The position numbers and the translations under genes are program-made. A DNA stretch of 64,000 bases from Pseudomonas sp. A-RE-19 (GTDB lineage: Bacteria; Pseudomonadota; Gammaproteobacteria; Pseudomonadales; Pseudomonadaceae), in NCBI RefSeq assembly GCF_019956555.1, contig NZ_JAHBDQ010000013.1, forward strand, positions 1 to 64,000. The letters are read 5' to 3'. Shown here piece by piece: positions 55,366 to 63,927 of this stretch (position 1 is the first letter of the stretch; every line of letters begins with the position of its first letter). The notes beneath the pieces were generated by a model. That model saw only the letters and a list, made by a program, of their open reading frames with translations, did no database searches and was not told the origin of the DNA.

Positions 55366-56439
55366 ATGGACGGTACTTCTGCAAGTCCCCAGCGACTGAA
55401 TGCAGCACAGCGATCAGCGCATATTCGCGAGGTGGTATTGGCCAAAGGCGTCGAACTGCGTCGGCGCTACCCGATTCTCAACCATCAGGACGCCTTGGGC
55501 GCTGGCATTCTGGCCTTCGCATTGGCCGGGATGATCGGTTCAGCGGCGCTTTACATCACCGGGTACATGGCATGGTGGGTATGCCTGTTGCTCAACGCGT
55601 TTTTCGCCTCGCTGACCCACGAGCTGGAGCATGATCTGATCCACAGCATGTACTTTCGCAAGCAACGGGTGCCGCACAACTTGATGATGGGCCTGGTCTG
55701 GCTGGCGCGGCCGAGCACCATCAACCCCTGGATCCGCCGCCATCTGCACCTCAATCACCACAAGGTGTCCGGCACCGAAACCGACATGGAAGAGCGGGCG
55801 ATCACCAACGGTGAGCCCTGGGGGATCGCGCGGCTGTTGATGGTTGGCGATAACGTGATGTCGGCGTTTATCCGCATGCTGCGGGCCAGGAGCTGGGCGC
55901 ACAAGTTCAGCATCATCAAGCGTTCTCTGAAAGTCTACGCGCCACTGGCACTGGTGCATTGGGGCGCGTGGTATGTGTTCCTCGGTTTCCACGCGGCCAA
56001 TGCCATCGGCCATCTGCTGGGTATATCCATCGAATGGTCGGCGACTACGTTGGCGGTGATGCAAGTGATCGACATCGCGGCCGTAGTGATCATCGGCCCG
56101 AACGTGTTGCGCACGTTCTGCCTGCACTTTGTCAGCTCGAACATGCATTACTACGGTGACGTGGAACCGGGCAATGTGATTCAGCAGACGCAGGTGTTGA
56201 ACCCTTGGTGGATGTGGCCATTGCAGGCGTTCTGCTTCAACTTTGGCAGCAGCCACGGGATCCATCATTTTGTAGTGAAGGAACCGTTTTACATCCGCCA
56301 GATGACCGTGCCGGTGGCGCATGAAGTGATGCGTGAGATGGGGGTGCGGTTCAATGATTTCGGGACGTTCGGGCGGGCGAACCGGTTTGTTCGCAAGGAA
56401 GCCGTACGGTCGCAGGAGGTGCATGCCGCTCGGGTTTGA
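55366..56439 (+). CDS. Fatty acid desaturase family protein
   Basis: The 357-residue membrane protein has histidine boxes HELEHD (about residue 85), HLHLNHH (about 125) and GIHHF (about 305), and several hydrophobic segments. It differs from the DesA protein and belongs to the broader desaturase/hydroxylase group, so the substrate (lipid, alkane or other) is uncertain. It is divergent from an AraC regulator that probably controls it. The start ATG is preceded by AGAGGA. Confidence 0.85.
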   Translation: MDGTSASPQRLNAAQRSAHIREVVLAKGVELRRRYPILNHQDALGAGILAFALAGMIGSAALYITGYMAWWVCLLLNAFFASLTHELEHDLIHSMYFRKQRVPHNLMMGLVWLARPSTINPWIRRHLHLNHHKVSGTETDMEERAITNGEPWGIARLLMVGDNVMSAFIRMLRARSWAHKFSIIKRSLKVYAPLALVHWGAWYVFLGFHAANAIGHLLGISIEWSATTLAVMQVIDIAAVVIIGPNVLRTFCLHFVSSNMHYYGDVEPGNVIQQTQVLNPWWMWPLQAFCFNFGSSHGIHHFVVKEPFYIRQMTVPVAHEVMREMGVRFNDFGTFGRANRFVRKEAVRSQEVHAARV

Positions 56440-56650
56440 TCGATGTGCCCGGAAACTCAACGCTGGTCATCAATTTGACCCAAAGGAACGTTACGGTGTG
56501 ACGCAAGCAGCGATGGCTTGGGTACATCGTAACGATTGGTATATGTGTTTTTGATCTAATAAGGTAATTAAATATTCCTTTATCAGATAACCGTTTCAGC
56601 CAATCATTCACATCCCAGCGATGTGGTTCGCGCTAACAGATCTTGAGTTT
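56440..56650 (+). ncRNA. Structured intergenic region, small RNA candidate
   Basis: No protein frame is convincing. Three inverted repeats lie in a row: CGTTACG / CGTAACG (56489-56534, with an inner CAAGC/GCTTG stem), an imperfect stem at 56554-56588, and CACATC / GATGTG (56609-56625). A clear terminator follows at 56653. No promoter was identified, so it may equally be the 3' untranslated region of the desaturase transcript. Confidence 0.35.
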
Positions 56651-56652
56651 CC

Positions 56653-56688
56653 GGGGCCGTCTCCTTGGCAGGGTGCGGCCCCTTTTTT
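56653..56688 (+). terminator. Rho-independent terminator
   Basis: GGGGCCG / CGGCCCC stem with a 16-base loop followed by six T. It lies 213 bases past the desaturase stop, which is far for that gene and fits the end of a separate RNA. Confidence 0.8.
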
Positions 56689-56710
56689 ATTTCTCGAGTA
56701 ATCCACAAAC

Positions 56711-56804
56711 CCTGTGGGAGCGAGCCTGCTCGCGATGGCGTCGTCAGATCCAACATTGATGGTGACTGATCTAATGCTATCGCGAGCAGGCTCGCTCCCA
56801 CAGG
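56711..56804. repeat. REP palindrome pair
   Basis: Inverted CCTGTGGGAGCGAGCCTGC-type arms about 40 bases apart. Confidence 0.9.
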
Positions 56805-56918
56805 TGATCAGCTTCATATTCCATATAGATCTTAATAAATAGCTTCTTATTCCTTAACGAACATAACTCTCCTCCCTATACTCGGTCAGGAACAGACACG
56901 CAGCAGGAGAGCTCCCCC

Positions 56919-57500
56919 ATGCGCAACGAATCAATTCGCTACCTGATTGTGCCGGGCTGGCAAGGATCGCCAGAAGATCATTGGCAAACCCATTGGCAGA
57001 ACAGCCTGCCCAACAGTGCGCGGGTGGAGCAGGCCGATTGGCTGACGCCTCGTCGCGAAGATTGGGTCGCGGCACTGGCCGAGGCGATTGCCGCCGACAG
57101 CACACCTGTGATTCTGATCGCCCATAGCCTGGGTTGCATCACCGTCGCCCATTGGGCGGCCACGGCACCGTTGCCATTCTTGCGTCAGGTGCGCGGCGCG
57201 TTGCTGGTCGCGCCAGCGGACGTCGAGCGCCCGGCCTGCGCGCCGGCCCTGCGTAACTTTGCACCGATCCCGACCCATTTGCTGCCGTTCCCGAGCCAGG
57301 TCGTCAGCTCCGACAACGACAGCGCCGTGAGCGCGCCACGGGCGCTTGAACTGGCGCGTCAGTGGGGCGCCGAAGCGGGGATTTTATCGGGGGCCGGGCA
57401 CATCAACGTGAAGTCCGGTCACCAGCGCTGGGAGCAGGGTTTTGCGTACCTCTATCGTCTGCAAAACCGCATGGAACAGCACGCCTTGCGTCGGGCTTGA
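56919..57500 (+). CDS. RBBP9/YdeN-type alpha/beta hydrolase
   Basis: The 193-residue serine hydrolase has the family start YLIVPGWQGSPEDHWQTHWQ, nucleophile elbow AHSLGC, an acidic residue in SSDNDSAVS and His in GAGHINVKSGH. It is cytoplasmic, with no signal peptide. The natural ester substrate is unknown. It sits directly upstream of a sigma-54 activator gene; in other pseudomonads such hydrolases lie near organosulfur genes, which I recall but cannot verify here. Confidence 0.88.
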   Translation: MRNESIRYLIVPGWQGSPEDHWQTHWQNSLPNSARVEQADWLTPRREDWVAALAEAIAADSTPVILIAHSLGCITVAHWAATAPLPFLRQVRGALLVAPADVERPACAPALRNFAPIPTHLLPFPSQVVSSDNDSAVSAPRALELARQWGAEAGILSGAGHINVKSGHQRWEQGFAYLYRLQNRMEQHALRRA

Positions 57501-57574
57501 ACCTTTTCTTTTTTGTTTTTTCTTTTTCTTGGAATCGGCCCCCGTCTCCCGGCGGTTTTGGGCGGGAGTCTGTC

Positions 57575-58507
57575 ATGAGCTTGCATGAAACGTTCGGTCA
57601 GCCGCTGCTGACCTTTCCCGATGCGGAAAAAAGCCCGCTGAGCATTCGCGCCAAGGCGTTGGTGTTCGTCGATCCACGTTCCCGGCAATTGCGCCAGGAG
57701 CTGGAACAACTGGCGCCACGTTCGATCTCGGTGTTGATCCGCGGCGAAACCGGCAGCGGTAAAGAATTGCTGGCGCGACATATCCATCGCGCCAGTGATC
57801 GTGGTGGATTGTTCGTGTCAGTCAATTGCGGGGCGATCAGCCCGACCTACGCCGACGCTGAATTGTTCGGCTATGCCGCCGGCAGTTACAGCGGGTCGGC
57901 CAGCAGTCGCGCTGGCTGGTTTGGTTCGGCCAACGGCGGCACCTTGTATCTGGATGAGATCGGCGACCTGCCGCTGCCGATCCAGATCAAATTGCTCGCC
58001 GCCCTGGAGAACCACGAAGTCACCCGCGTAGGCGCTCATCAGCCGAGCCCGGTGGATGTACGTCTGGTGGCGGCCACCAGCATCGATCTGGCTCAGGCGG
58101 TGGCGGCCGGGAAATTCCATGAGCGGCTTTATCACTATCTCAGCGAAGGCCAGCTCGAACTGCCGGCATTGCGTGAGCGGGTGGGCGATATTTTGTCGCT
58201 GGCCGAATACTTTCTCGGCATCTACAGCCAGCGGCTCGACTTACCGGTGCCGCTGATCAGCGAAGCCGCGCAGCAATTGCTGGAGCAGCACAGTTGGCCG
58301 GGCAACACCCGAGAGCTGGAGAACGTTATTCACTTTGCGTTATTGGTGAGCACCGGCGACGAGATTTTGCCGGAGCATTTGAATCTGCCTGAGGCGCAGG
58401 TGTCGCTGCTACAGATCGAGCGGCAACTCAAACAAATTCTCGGCAACGGTTCTACCACCGAAAAAGAGGCCTTGAAAAAACTGCTTAAAGCCACCGGCCT
58501 TCTGTAG
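57575..58507 (+). CDS. Sigma-54-dependent activator lacking a clear DNA-binding domain
   Basis: The 310-residue product has a central AAA+ domain with Walker A GETGSGKE, Walker B LYLDEIGDLP, the sensor region VRLVAATSIDL and WPGNTRELENVIHFALLV. The sigma-54 contact loop, usually GAFTGA, reads GSYSGS. The N-terminus is short (about 40 residues) without a sensor domain. The C-terminus ends ALKKLLKATGLL and shows no Fis-type helix-turn-helix. It resembles SfnR-type regulators of organosulfur use. The last codons enter a REP arm, and the stop lies within it. The ATG at 57575 has GGGAG upstream. Confidence 0.8.
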   Translation: MSLHETFGQPLLTFPDAEKSPLSIRAKALVFVDPRSRQLRQELEQLAPRSISVLIRGETGSGKELLARHIHRASDRGGLFVSVNCGAISPTYADAELFGYAAGSYSGSASSRAGWFGSANGGTLYLDEIGDLPLPIQIKLLAALENHEVTRVGAHQPSPVDVRLVAATSIDLAQAVAAGKFHERLYHYLSEGQLELPALRERVGDILSLAEYFLGIYSQRLDLPVPLISEAAQQLLEQHSWPGNTRELENVIHFALLVSTGDEILPEHLNLPEAQVSLLQIERQLKQILGNGSTTEKEALKKLLKATGLL

Positions 58508-58598
58508 GCGCTGGCGCAGCCTGCGATCTTTTGATCTTGATCTTTGGTGGCGTTGAAATCGCCAAAATCAAAAGATCGCAGCCTTCGGCAGCTCCTAC
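58503..58598. repeat. REP palindrome pair overlapping a stop codon
   Basis: Arms of the TGTAGGCGCTGGCGCAGCCTG and GCCTTCGGCAGCTCCTACA types; the stop TAG of the sigma-54 activator is part of the left arm. Confidence 0.85.
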
Positions 58599-58699
58599 AT
58601 CGGGCGTGGCGGTTGTATGAACAAAATGGAATATGAAAGTGAATAAAAGATATTGTTCGGGAATAAAAAATCCCGGTATTGTCCGCGTCACGCCAGCAG

Positions 58700-58715
58700 T
58701 AGCACTTCGCTTGCA
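58700..58715 (+). promoter_or_regulatory. Sigma-54-like promoter before the lone metQ
   Basis: TAGCAC-N5-TTGCA keeps the exact spacing of the -24/-12 consensus TGGCAC-N5-TTGCA; only one G of the -24 element is changed to A. It lies 57 bases before the MetQ start and just downstream of a sigma-54 activator gene. Confidence 0.5.
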
Positions 58716-58772
58716 CTCATATTAAACAAGCCGTCGTCGATGACGACCGTGATTTTTCGATAAGGACACTGC

Positions 58773-59555
58773 ATGAAAAAGGTTCTGTTGTTCACCGCAT
58801 TGGCGGCTGCCCTGACTGCGGGCCTGGCCCAGGCCGGCGAAAAACTGGTGGTTGCGGCGACGCCGGTTCCACATGCCGAGATTCTTGAGCTGATCAAGCC
58901 AACCCTCGCCAAAGAAGGCGTGGACCTGGAGATCAAAGTCTTCACCGACTACGTTCAGCCGAACGTGCAGGTCGACCAGAAGCGTCTGGACGCCAACTAC
59001 TTCCAGACCCTGCCGTACCTGAAAAGCTTCAATGAAGGTAAAGGCACCAACCTGGTGACCGTGATCGGTGTACACGTCGAACCATTCGGCGGCTACTCGA
59101 AGAAAGTCAAAAGCCTGGCTGAGCTGAAAGACGGTGCAACCATCGCCATCCCGAACGAAGGCAGCAACAGTGGCCGTGCCCTGATCCTGCTGCAGAAGGC
59201 TGGTCTGATCGAGTTGAAAGACTCGAAAAACGCTTTGGCCACGCCGAAAGACATCGCCAAGAACCCGCACAACTTCAAGTTCAAGGAACTGGAATCGGCC
59301 ATGCTGCCGCGTGTTCTGGACCAGGTCGATCTGGACATGATCAACACCAACTACGCGCTGGATGCAGGTTTGAACCCGGCTAAAGACGCGTTGGTGATCG
59401 AAGGTGCCGATTCGCCTTACGTGAACTTCCTGGTGGCTCGTCCAGACAACAAGGACAGCGTTGCCATCCAGAAACTGGCCAAGGCGTTGACCAGTCCTGA
59501 AGTGAAAGCATTCATCGCCAAGAAGTACAGCGGCGCGGTACTGCCGGCGTTCTGA
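58773..59555 (+). CDS. MetQ/NlpA-family substrate-binding protein (lone copy)
   Basis: The 260-residue periplasmic protein has a signal peptide cut at AQAG, without the Cys of a lipobox. The MetQ motifs KLVVAATPVPHAEILELI, NVQVDQKRLDANYFQTLPYL, VGVHVEP-like and NEGSNSGRALILLQKAGLIEL are present. It would bind methionine or a related sulfur compound. No permease or ATPase is adjacent, so it may use the MetNI transporter encoded 2.5 kb away or report to another system. GATAAGGA lies before the ATG. Confidence 0.88.
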   Translation: MKKVLLFTALAAALTAGLAQAGEKLVVAATPVPHAEILELIKPTLAKEGVDLEIKVFTDYVQPNVQVDQKRLDANYFQTLPYLKSFNEGKGTNLVTVIGVHVEPFGGYSKKVKSLAELKDGATIAIPNEGSNSGRALILLQKAGLIELKDSKNALATPKDIAKNPHNFKFKELESAMLPRVLDQVDLDMINTNYALDAGLNPAKDALVIEGADSPYVNFLVARPDNKDSVAIQKLAKALTSPEVKAFIAKKYSGAVLPAF

Positions 59556-59588
59556 TTTACCGCAGTCTCGAACCACTTCAAGGTTTCA

Positions 59589-59622
59589 AACGCCGGCGGC
59601 TAATACAGCGTCGGCGTTTTTA
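59589..59622 (+). terminator. Terminator after the lone metQ
   Basis: AACGCCG / CGGCGTT stem followed by a T-rich run 34 bases past the stop. Confidence 0.75.
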
Positions 59623-59660
59623 TTGGGGTGAGCCTCTGAGCCATGCGGTGACTTTCTGAT

Positions 59661-59762
59661 CGCCATCGCGAGCAGGCTCGCTCCCACACTGGATCGGCGA
59701 CTGACTCAGATGTTGTGTTCAATGAAGATACTTTGTGGGAGCGAGCCTGCTCGCGATAGCGC
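59661..59762. repeat. REP palindrome pair
   Basis: CGCCATCGCGAGCAGGCTCG-type arm and its inverted partner 50 bases away; the right arm touches the end of the methyltransferase gene region. Confidence 0.9.
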
Positions 59763-59770
59763 CTGACCGG

Positions 59771-60400
59771 CTACACCGGCTTACGCCAAACACTCGCCAA
59801 CCAAGGCTGCTGCTCGCGCGGCAGCCCCGCCGGCCGGTAGTAATGCTCCAACTCCACAAACCCCGCCTCGGTCAGCAGTTCCTGCCACGCGTGAAGATCG
59901 TAATAAGCCCCATAACGCGGCCCGTTCCAGCCTTCCTGATTCTCCCCGCGCGGGTTGGAGCTGAACAACACCCCACCCGGTTTCAACGCCCCGCGCAGCT
60001 GCTTCAACACCCGAGGCAATTCCTGACTCGGGATGTGGAACAGCACCGCATTGGCAAAAATCCCGTCAAACCGCTCGGCCGGCAGGTCGAGTTTCAGAAA
60101 GTCCTGCTGCCAGACTTCGCAACTACTGTCCTCCCGCGCCATCTGCGCAAACTTTTCCGAACCGTCGAGGCCGACGGCGGTGTGGCCCAGGCGCGTGAAG
60201 GTTTTCAGATCGCGGCCAGGGCCGCAGCCGAAGTCGAGTAGGGTGAACGGCGCCTCACCCTGAATATGCCGCAGCAGGGCATCGATGTTCTGGCTGACAT
60301 CGTGATCGCGAGTGCCTTCACGGAAGTCTTCGGCCACCGCGTTGTAATGGCTCAGCGTGGTGGAGGTGATCTGCTCCAGGTCGTCGGGAGTCTGTTTCAT
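59771..60400 (-). CDS. Class I SAM-dependent methyltransferase
   Basis: The 209-residue soluble protein has SAM motif I LLDFGCGPGRD, the acidic post-I residue in VGLDGSEK, FDGIFANAVLFH (motif II region) and LKPGGVLFSSNPRG (motif III). It begins MKQTPDDLEQITSTTLSHYNAVAEDF. A longer frame starts at 60469, but that extension has no family features and lies across the REP arm. The ribosome binding site is weak. The acceptor substrate cannot be predicted. Confidence 0.85.
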   Translation of the reverse strand: MKQTPDDLEQITSTTLSHYNAVAEDFREGTRDHDVSQNIDALLRHIQGEAPFTLLDFGCGPGRDLKTFTRLGHTAVGLDGSEKFAQMAREDSSCEVWQQDFLKLDLPAERFDGIFANAVLFHIPSQELPRVLKQLRGALKPGGVLFSSNPRGENQEGWNGPRYGAYYDLHAWQELLTEAGFVELEHYYRPAGLPREQQPWLASVWRKPV

Positions 60401-60468
60401 GGTTGGCTGCGCAGGCAATTGGGGTTCGCCGAATATACGCCATGACGCCGGGGGCTGCTGCGCAGCCA

Positions 60469-60537
60469 TTCGCGGGCAAGCCTCGCTCCTACAGGGGGAG
60501 CGACATAAATCCTGTAGGAGCGAGGCTTGCCCGCGAA
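60469..60537. repeat. REP palindrome pair
   Basis: TTCGCGGGCAAGCCTCGCTCC arm with its inverted partner about 27 bases away. Confidence 0.9.
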
Positions 60538-60573
60538 GGCGATATCACTGCCAACCAATGATTACGGCCTGAC

Positions 60574-60924
60574 TCAGCTTTGTTTCATCCCCAGACATTC
60601 AATGGACCGATCAACCATCGCCTTGGCAATCTCCAGCAAATGCCAGACGGAGAACACCAACGCCCGATCGGCCCCCTTGAGTTGATCGCCACACTGATAC
60701 GCCGTGACCGAGGCGCAGCGCAGTAGATCAGCCACATAGAGCTGAGCGTCTTCGAAGCTCACGTCTTCGCTGACGTTGTAGAAGCGCAATTCATCGGGTG
60801 CTGTGGGCTGCTTGCCAGTCAGATGGAAATCGATCGCACGGTAGAGCGCGGAACGGTCCTTGAGCAGGTCGTCAGCTTTGTTTGAGGATGTTTCGAGGGG
60901 CGGGTCGGGAACGGATTTTTCCAT
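60574..60924 (-). CDS. DUF6124 (DUF3077-like) Pseudomonas protein
   Basis: The 116-residue protein is cytoplasmic, with an N-terminal disordered stretch and a helical core DLLKDRSALYRAIDFHLT then DVSFEDAQLYVADLLRCASVTAYQCGDQLKG and VFSVWHLLEIAKAMVDRSIECL. I recognise it as the DUF3077/6124 family known mostly from pseudomonads, of unknown function. GGAG before the ATG is part of a stem in the leader. The 190 bases further upstream are unusually structured, so expression is probably controlled at RNA level. Confidence 0.75.
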   Translation of the reverse strand: MEKSVPDPPLETSSNKADDLLKDRSALYRAIDFHLTGKQPTAPDELRFYNVSEDVSFEDAQLYVADLLRCASVTAYQCGDQLKGADRALVFSVWHLLEIAKAMVDRSIECLGMKQS

Positions 60925-60930
60925 GGTATT

Positions 60931-60952
60931 GCTCCTATTGCTGCATGGGAGC
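60931..60952 (-). promoter_or_regulatory. Stem covering the DUF6124 ribosome binding site
   Basis: GCTCC (60931-60935) and GGAGC (60948-60952) are inverted copies around a 12-base loop. Read on the minus strand, the downstream arm is the GGAG site 7-11 bases before the start codon, so the stem would hide it. Confidence 0.5.
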
Positions 60953-60963
60953 CATCACTTATC

Positions 60964-61153
60964 GCCTACTAAACGATTGGGTGGTGGCTGTACGCAGGTT
61001 AGTAGGCCGGTCAATAGGAAAACCGGTGCACCCGAAGATGCCCCACGCACAGCCACCATATTCTGCAATGCGGCAAAAATTGCCGGACATGAGCATGGGA
61101 TTGCTATGCGCCTATTGATCCGGGCTACTAAACCCGATCACTGATGAGCAGTG
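60964..61153 (-). ncRNA. Highly structured leader / RNA candidate upstream of DUF6124
   Basis: Perfect inverted repeats crowd this gene-free stretch: GCCTACTAA/TTAGTAGGC (60964-60972, 60999-61007), GGTGGCTGT/ACAGCCACC (60983-60991, 61049-61057), CCGGT/ACCGG (61007-61011, 61022-61026), CGGCAA/TTGCCG (61071-61085), TGATC..GGG/CCC.GATCA (61116-61140) and CACTG/CAGTG (61139-61153). The first two pairs interlock as in a pseudoknot or alternative folds. Orientation toward DUF6124 is inferred from position. Confidence 0.55.
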
Positions 61154-61308
61154 ACGGACCGAGACTAGCCACGGAATTTGGCAGGCGCAAGCGAGCGGAA
61201 TGATCTAGGAAATGTCCTGCAAATGAAAGGGATCGGGCCTGCTGGCACTCTGATTTTCTTGTGCGAAAACTTCCCTTTGATCGGTGAATTTGATGGCGCC
61301 AAGATCGC
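61154..61308. other. Gene-free stretch downstream of metI
   Basis: No gene or clear terminator is seen. It is the 3' side of metI (minus strand) and ordinary intergenic sequence. Confidence 0.5.
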
Positions 61309-61953
61309 TCAACGCTTGTTCAACCCCCGCGCCAACCGATCCCCTCCAAGCTGAATCACCGCCACCAACACCACCAGCAACACAATCACTGTCAACATGA
61401 TCTGGCTATCAAAGCGCTGATACCCATACCGATAAGCGATGTCCCCCAACCCACCGGCCCCAATCGCCCCGGCCATGGCTGACGAGTTGATCATCGTCAC
61501 CAACGTAATCGTGAAACCACCGACAATTCCCGGCAACGCCTCAGGCAAAAGCACATGCCAGACGATATGCCAGCGCCGGCAGCCCATCGCCTGCGCCGCT
61601 TCAATCAACCCATGATCGACTTCCCGCAAACTGACCTCGGCAATGCGCGCGAAGAACGGTGTGGCGGCGATGGTCAGCGGCACCACCGCGGCCCACACGC
61701 CATACGTGGTGCCGATGATCAGCCGGGTAAATGGAATCAACGCCACCATCAAAATCAAAAACGGAATCGAGCGAAACAGATTCACAAACGCGCCCAGCGC
61801 GCGATTCAGCGCCGGTGCTTCGTAGATCCCGCCCTTGGAGCTGGTGACCAAAATCACCGCCAATGGAATGCCCGCCAACAACGCGATCAGTGACGACACA
61901 CCCACCATCAAAAACGTGTCGATAAAACCCTGAAGCAACCGATCAAACCACAT
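61309..61953 (-). CDS. metI: MetI, methionine ABC transporter permease
   Basis: The 214-residue permease has five membrane helices and the EAA loop [30 protein letters not shown]. It begins [28 protein letters not shown], standard for MetI. The ATG at 61953 lies inside the end of metN (overlap 11 bases), giving translational coupling. With MetN and MetQ it imports D/L-methionine. Confidence 0.93.
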   Translation of the reverse strand: MWFDRLLQGFIDTFLMVGVSSLIALLAGIPLAVILVTSSKGGIYEAPALNRALGAFVNLFRSIPFLILMVALIPFTRLIIGTTYGVWAAVVPLTIAATPFFARIAEVSLREVDHGLIEAAQAMGCRRWHIVWHVLLPEALPGIVGGFTITLVTMINSSAMAGAIGAGGLGDIAYRYGYQRFDSQIMLTVIVLLVVLVAVIQLGGDRLARGLNKR

Positions 61954-63064
61954 AACCCAGCACCTCCGCCTGTTGCGCCCAGTGGCCGGCGCGCTGACGC
62001 AATGCCTCGGCGCCAAGGGACGAACCGGTCACCGCCAGCAGCAATTGCCCGAGGGCATGCCCCTGAATCCGTTCCACGCCGCCTTGCAGCAAGCGCACGC
62101 GGCCACCGAGGGCGCTGAACAGCGCCGCCAGGTCTGGCTCGTCGCTGGCGCTGCCGGTGAATTGCAAGCGCAGCACCACAGCGGCGTCCGAAGACTGCGG
62201 TTGTGGACGCAAGCGGTTTTGCAGTTCTTCCGGCAGGCCGTGCTGCAGCGGCGCGAGCAAGGTCTGGCTGACCTCATGTTGCGGGTTGCCGAATACTTCC
62301 CAGACCGGCCCTTGCTCGACGATTCGCCCGTGTTCCAGTACCACGACCCGATCACAGATATCGCGGATCACCGCCATCTCGTGGGTGATCAATACGATGG
62401 TCAGGCCCAGCCGCTGATTGATCTCGCGCAACAGGCCGAGGATCGATTGCGTGGTCTCCGGATCGAGGGCCGAAGTCGCCTCATCGCACAATAGAATCTC
62501 CGGGTCATGCACCAGCGCGCGGGCGATGCCGACGCGTTGTTTCTGCCCGCCGGAAAGCTGCGCCGGGTAGGCCTTGTGTTTCTCTTGCAGGCCGACCAGT
62601 TCCAGCAGTTCGCGAACTTTGCGCTCACGTTGCTCCTTGGGCACACCGGCAACTTTCAGCGGCAATTCGACGTTCTGCCAAACCGTTTTGGCCGACATCA
62701 GGTTGAAGTGCTGGAAGATCATGCCGATCCGCCGCCGCAGCGCCACCAGGCGGTCTTCATCGAACTCGCCGATGTCCACCTGATCGATCAGCACCCGCCC
62801 GCTGCTTGGTTGTTCGAGGCGGTTGATGGTGCGGATCAGCGACGACTTGCCGGCGCCGCTACGGCCGATGATGCCGAACACTTCGCCGCGCTGGATCGCC
62901 AGGTCGATGCCGTGCAGGGCCGCCACCGGACCTTGCTGGCCGTTGTAGGTTTTGCCCAGGTCGATGAAGCGCACATGGGCGCGATTCAGGTCTGGGTGCA
63001 GTTCGGTTTGTGTGGCGTTATGTGGCTCCGGAAGTTCCAGTCGCCGTTGGATTGCGGCCGTCAT
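61943..63064 (-). CDS. metN: MetN, methionine ABC transporter ATPase
   Basis: The 373-residue ATPase has Walker A GRSGAGKS, signature LSGGQKQR, Walker [16 protein letters not shown] and the H-loop LITHEMAV. The C-terminal NIL (ACT-like) domain (about 290-373) mediates methionine feedback in MetN. An N-terminal extension of about 30 residues precedes the first strand. It starts 2 bases after metQ and overlaps metI. Confidence 0.94.
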   Translation of the reverse strand: MTAAIQRRLELPEPHNATQTELHPDLNRAHVRFIDLGKTYNGQQGPVAALHGIDLAIQRGEVFGIIGRSGAGKSSLIRTINRLEQPSSGRVLIDQVDIGEFDEDRLVALRRRIGMIFQHFNLMSAKTVWQNVELPLKVAGVPKEQRERKVRELLELVGLQEKHKAYPAQLSGGQKQRVGIARALVHDPEILLCDEATSALDPETTQSILGLLREINQRLGLTIVLITHEMAVIRDICDRVVVLEHGRIVEQGPVWEVFGNPQHEVSQTLLAPLQHGLPEELQNRLRPQPQSSDAAVVLRLQFTGSASDEPDLAALFSALGGRVRLLQGGVERIQGHALGQLLLAVTGSSLGAEALRQRAGHWAQQAEVLGYVV

Positions 63065-63066
63065 GC

Positions 63067-63876
63067 TCAGCTTTCCCAGCCGGCTTGATAGAGCTTGCCG
63101 TGAGCTTTATCCAGTGCCGCGCGAACGGCTGGCGAATGCTGGTAGATGTCGACGAATTTGATCAGGCGTGGGTCGGTTTTGCTTTTCGGCTGGATCACAA
63201 ACTGGATCACGTATTCCTTGTGATCGAGGCCATCGAACAGCAGGGCGGAACTGGCATCGAAGGTCTTCGACAGACGGATGTAGGCCGGGTAGCCCTGGAC
63301 CAGATCGGCGTCGTCATAGGCGCGCACCAATTGCACGGCTTCGACCTGAAGGATTTTGATTTTCTTCGGGTTGGCGATGATGTCTTCTTCGGTGGCCTTG
63401 TAGCCGACGCCCGGTTTGAGGGTGATCAGCCCGGCCTTGGCCAGCAGTTGCAGGCCGCGACCGCTGTTGATCGGGTCGTTGGCGATGGCCACGCTGGCAC
63501 CGATGGGCAGCGCGTCGAAGCTTTTGTACTTTTTCGAGTAGAGGCCGACGTTGTTGATGATCCCCGGGGCGAACGGCACCAGGTCAAAACCGGCAGCGGC
63601 CTTGGCGTTTTCCAGGAACGGGATGTGCTGGAAATAGTTCACGTCAATGTCGCCCGAGGCGAGGCTGACGTTGGGGGCGATCCAGTCGCTGAACTCCACC
63701 AGTTCGACTTTCAGGCCTTGTTTGTTGGCTTCTTCTACTGCCGCTTCCAGGGGAATGGCGAAGGCGGCGGTGGTGCCGACTTTCAGCGGTGCGTCGGCGG
63801 CGAAGGTGATGGAGCTGAAGAGGCCGAGGGCCAGGGCCAGTGCTTTGACTGGGTGAGAGAGGTAGGTCTTTTTCAT
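63067..63876 (-). CDS. metQ: MetQ, methionine-binding protein of the MetNIQ system
   Basis: The 269-residue periplasmic protein has a signal peptide cut near TFAAD and the family segments [71 protein letters not shown]. It lacks a lipobox Cys. It is first in a metQ-metN-metI operon. It is clearly divergent from the lone MetQ at 58.8 kb, so the two probably differ in ligand. Confidence 0.92.
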   Translation of the reverse strand: MKKTYLSHPVKALALALGLFSSITFAADAPLKVGTTAAFAIPLEAAVEEANKQGLKVELVEFSDWIAPNVSLASGDIDVNYFQHIPFLENAKAAAGFDLVPFAPGIINNVGLYSKKYKSFDALPIGASVAIANDPINSGRGLQLLAKAGLITLKPGVGYKATEEDIIANPKKIKILQVEAVQLVRAYDDADLVQGYPAYIRLSKTFDASSALLFDGLDHKEYVIQFVIQPKSKTDPRLIKFVDIYQHSPAVRAALDKAHGKLYQAGWES

Positions 63877-63897
63877 GATGGGGTTTCCAGTCAGTGC

Positions 63898-63903
63898 ATT
63901 ATA
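63898..63903 (-). promoter_or_regulatory. -10 element for metQNI
   Basis: TATAAT on the minus strand, 21 bases before the metQ start. No good -35 lies 17 bases further up, where a REP begins, so either an activator is needed or the match is fortuitous. Confidence 0.4.
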
Positions 63904-63927
63904 TTTTTGGTGTCTGTTCGGGCCTCA

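Noticed and set aside
60964..61140. Integron attC site or CRISPR repeat
   Set aside because: The paired GCCTACTAA/TTAGTAGGC stems do not fit attC core rules, and there is no regular repeat-spacer array anywhere in the window.
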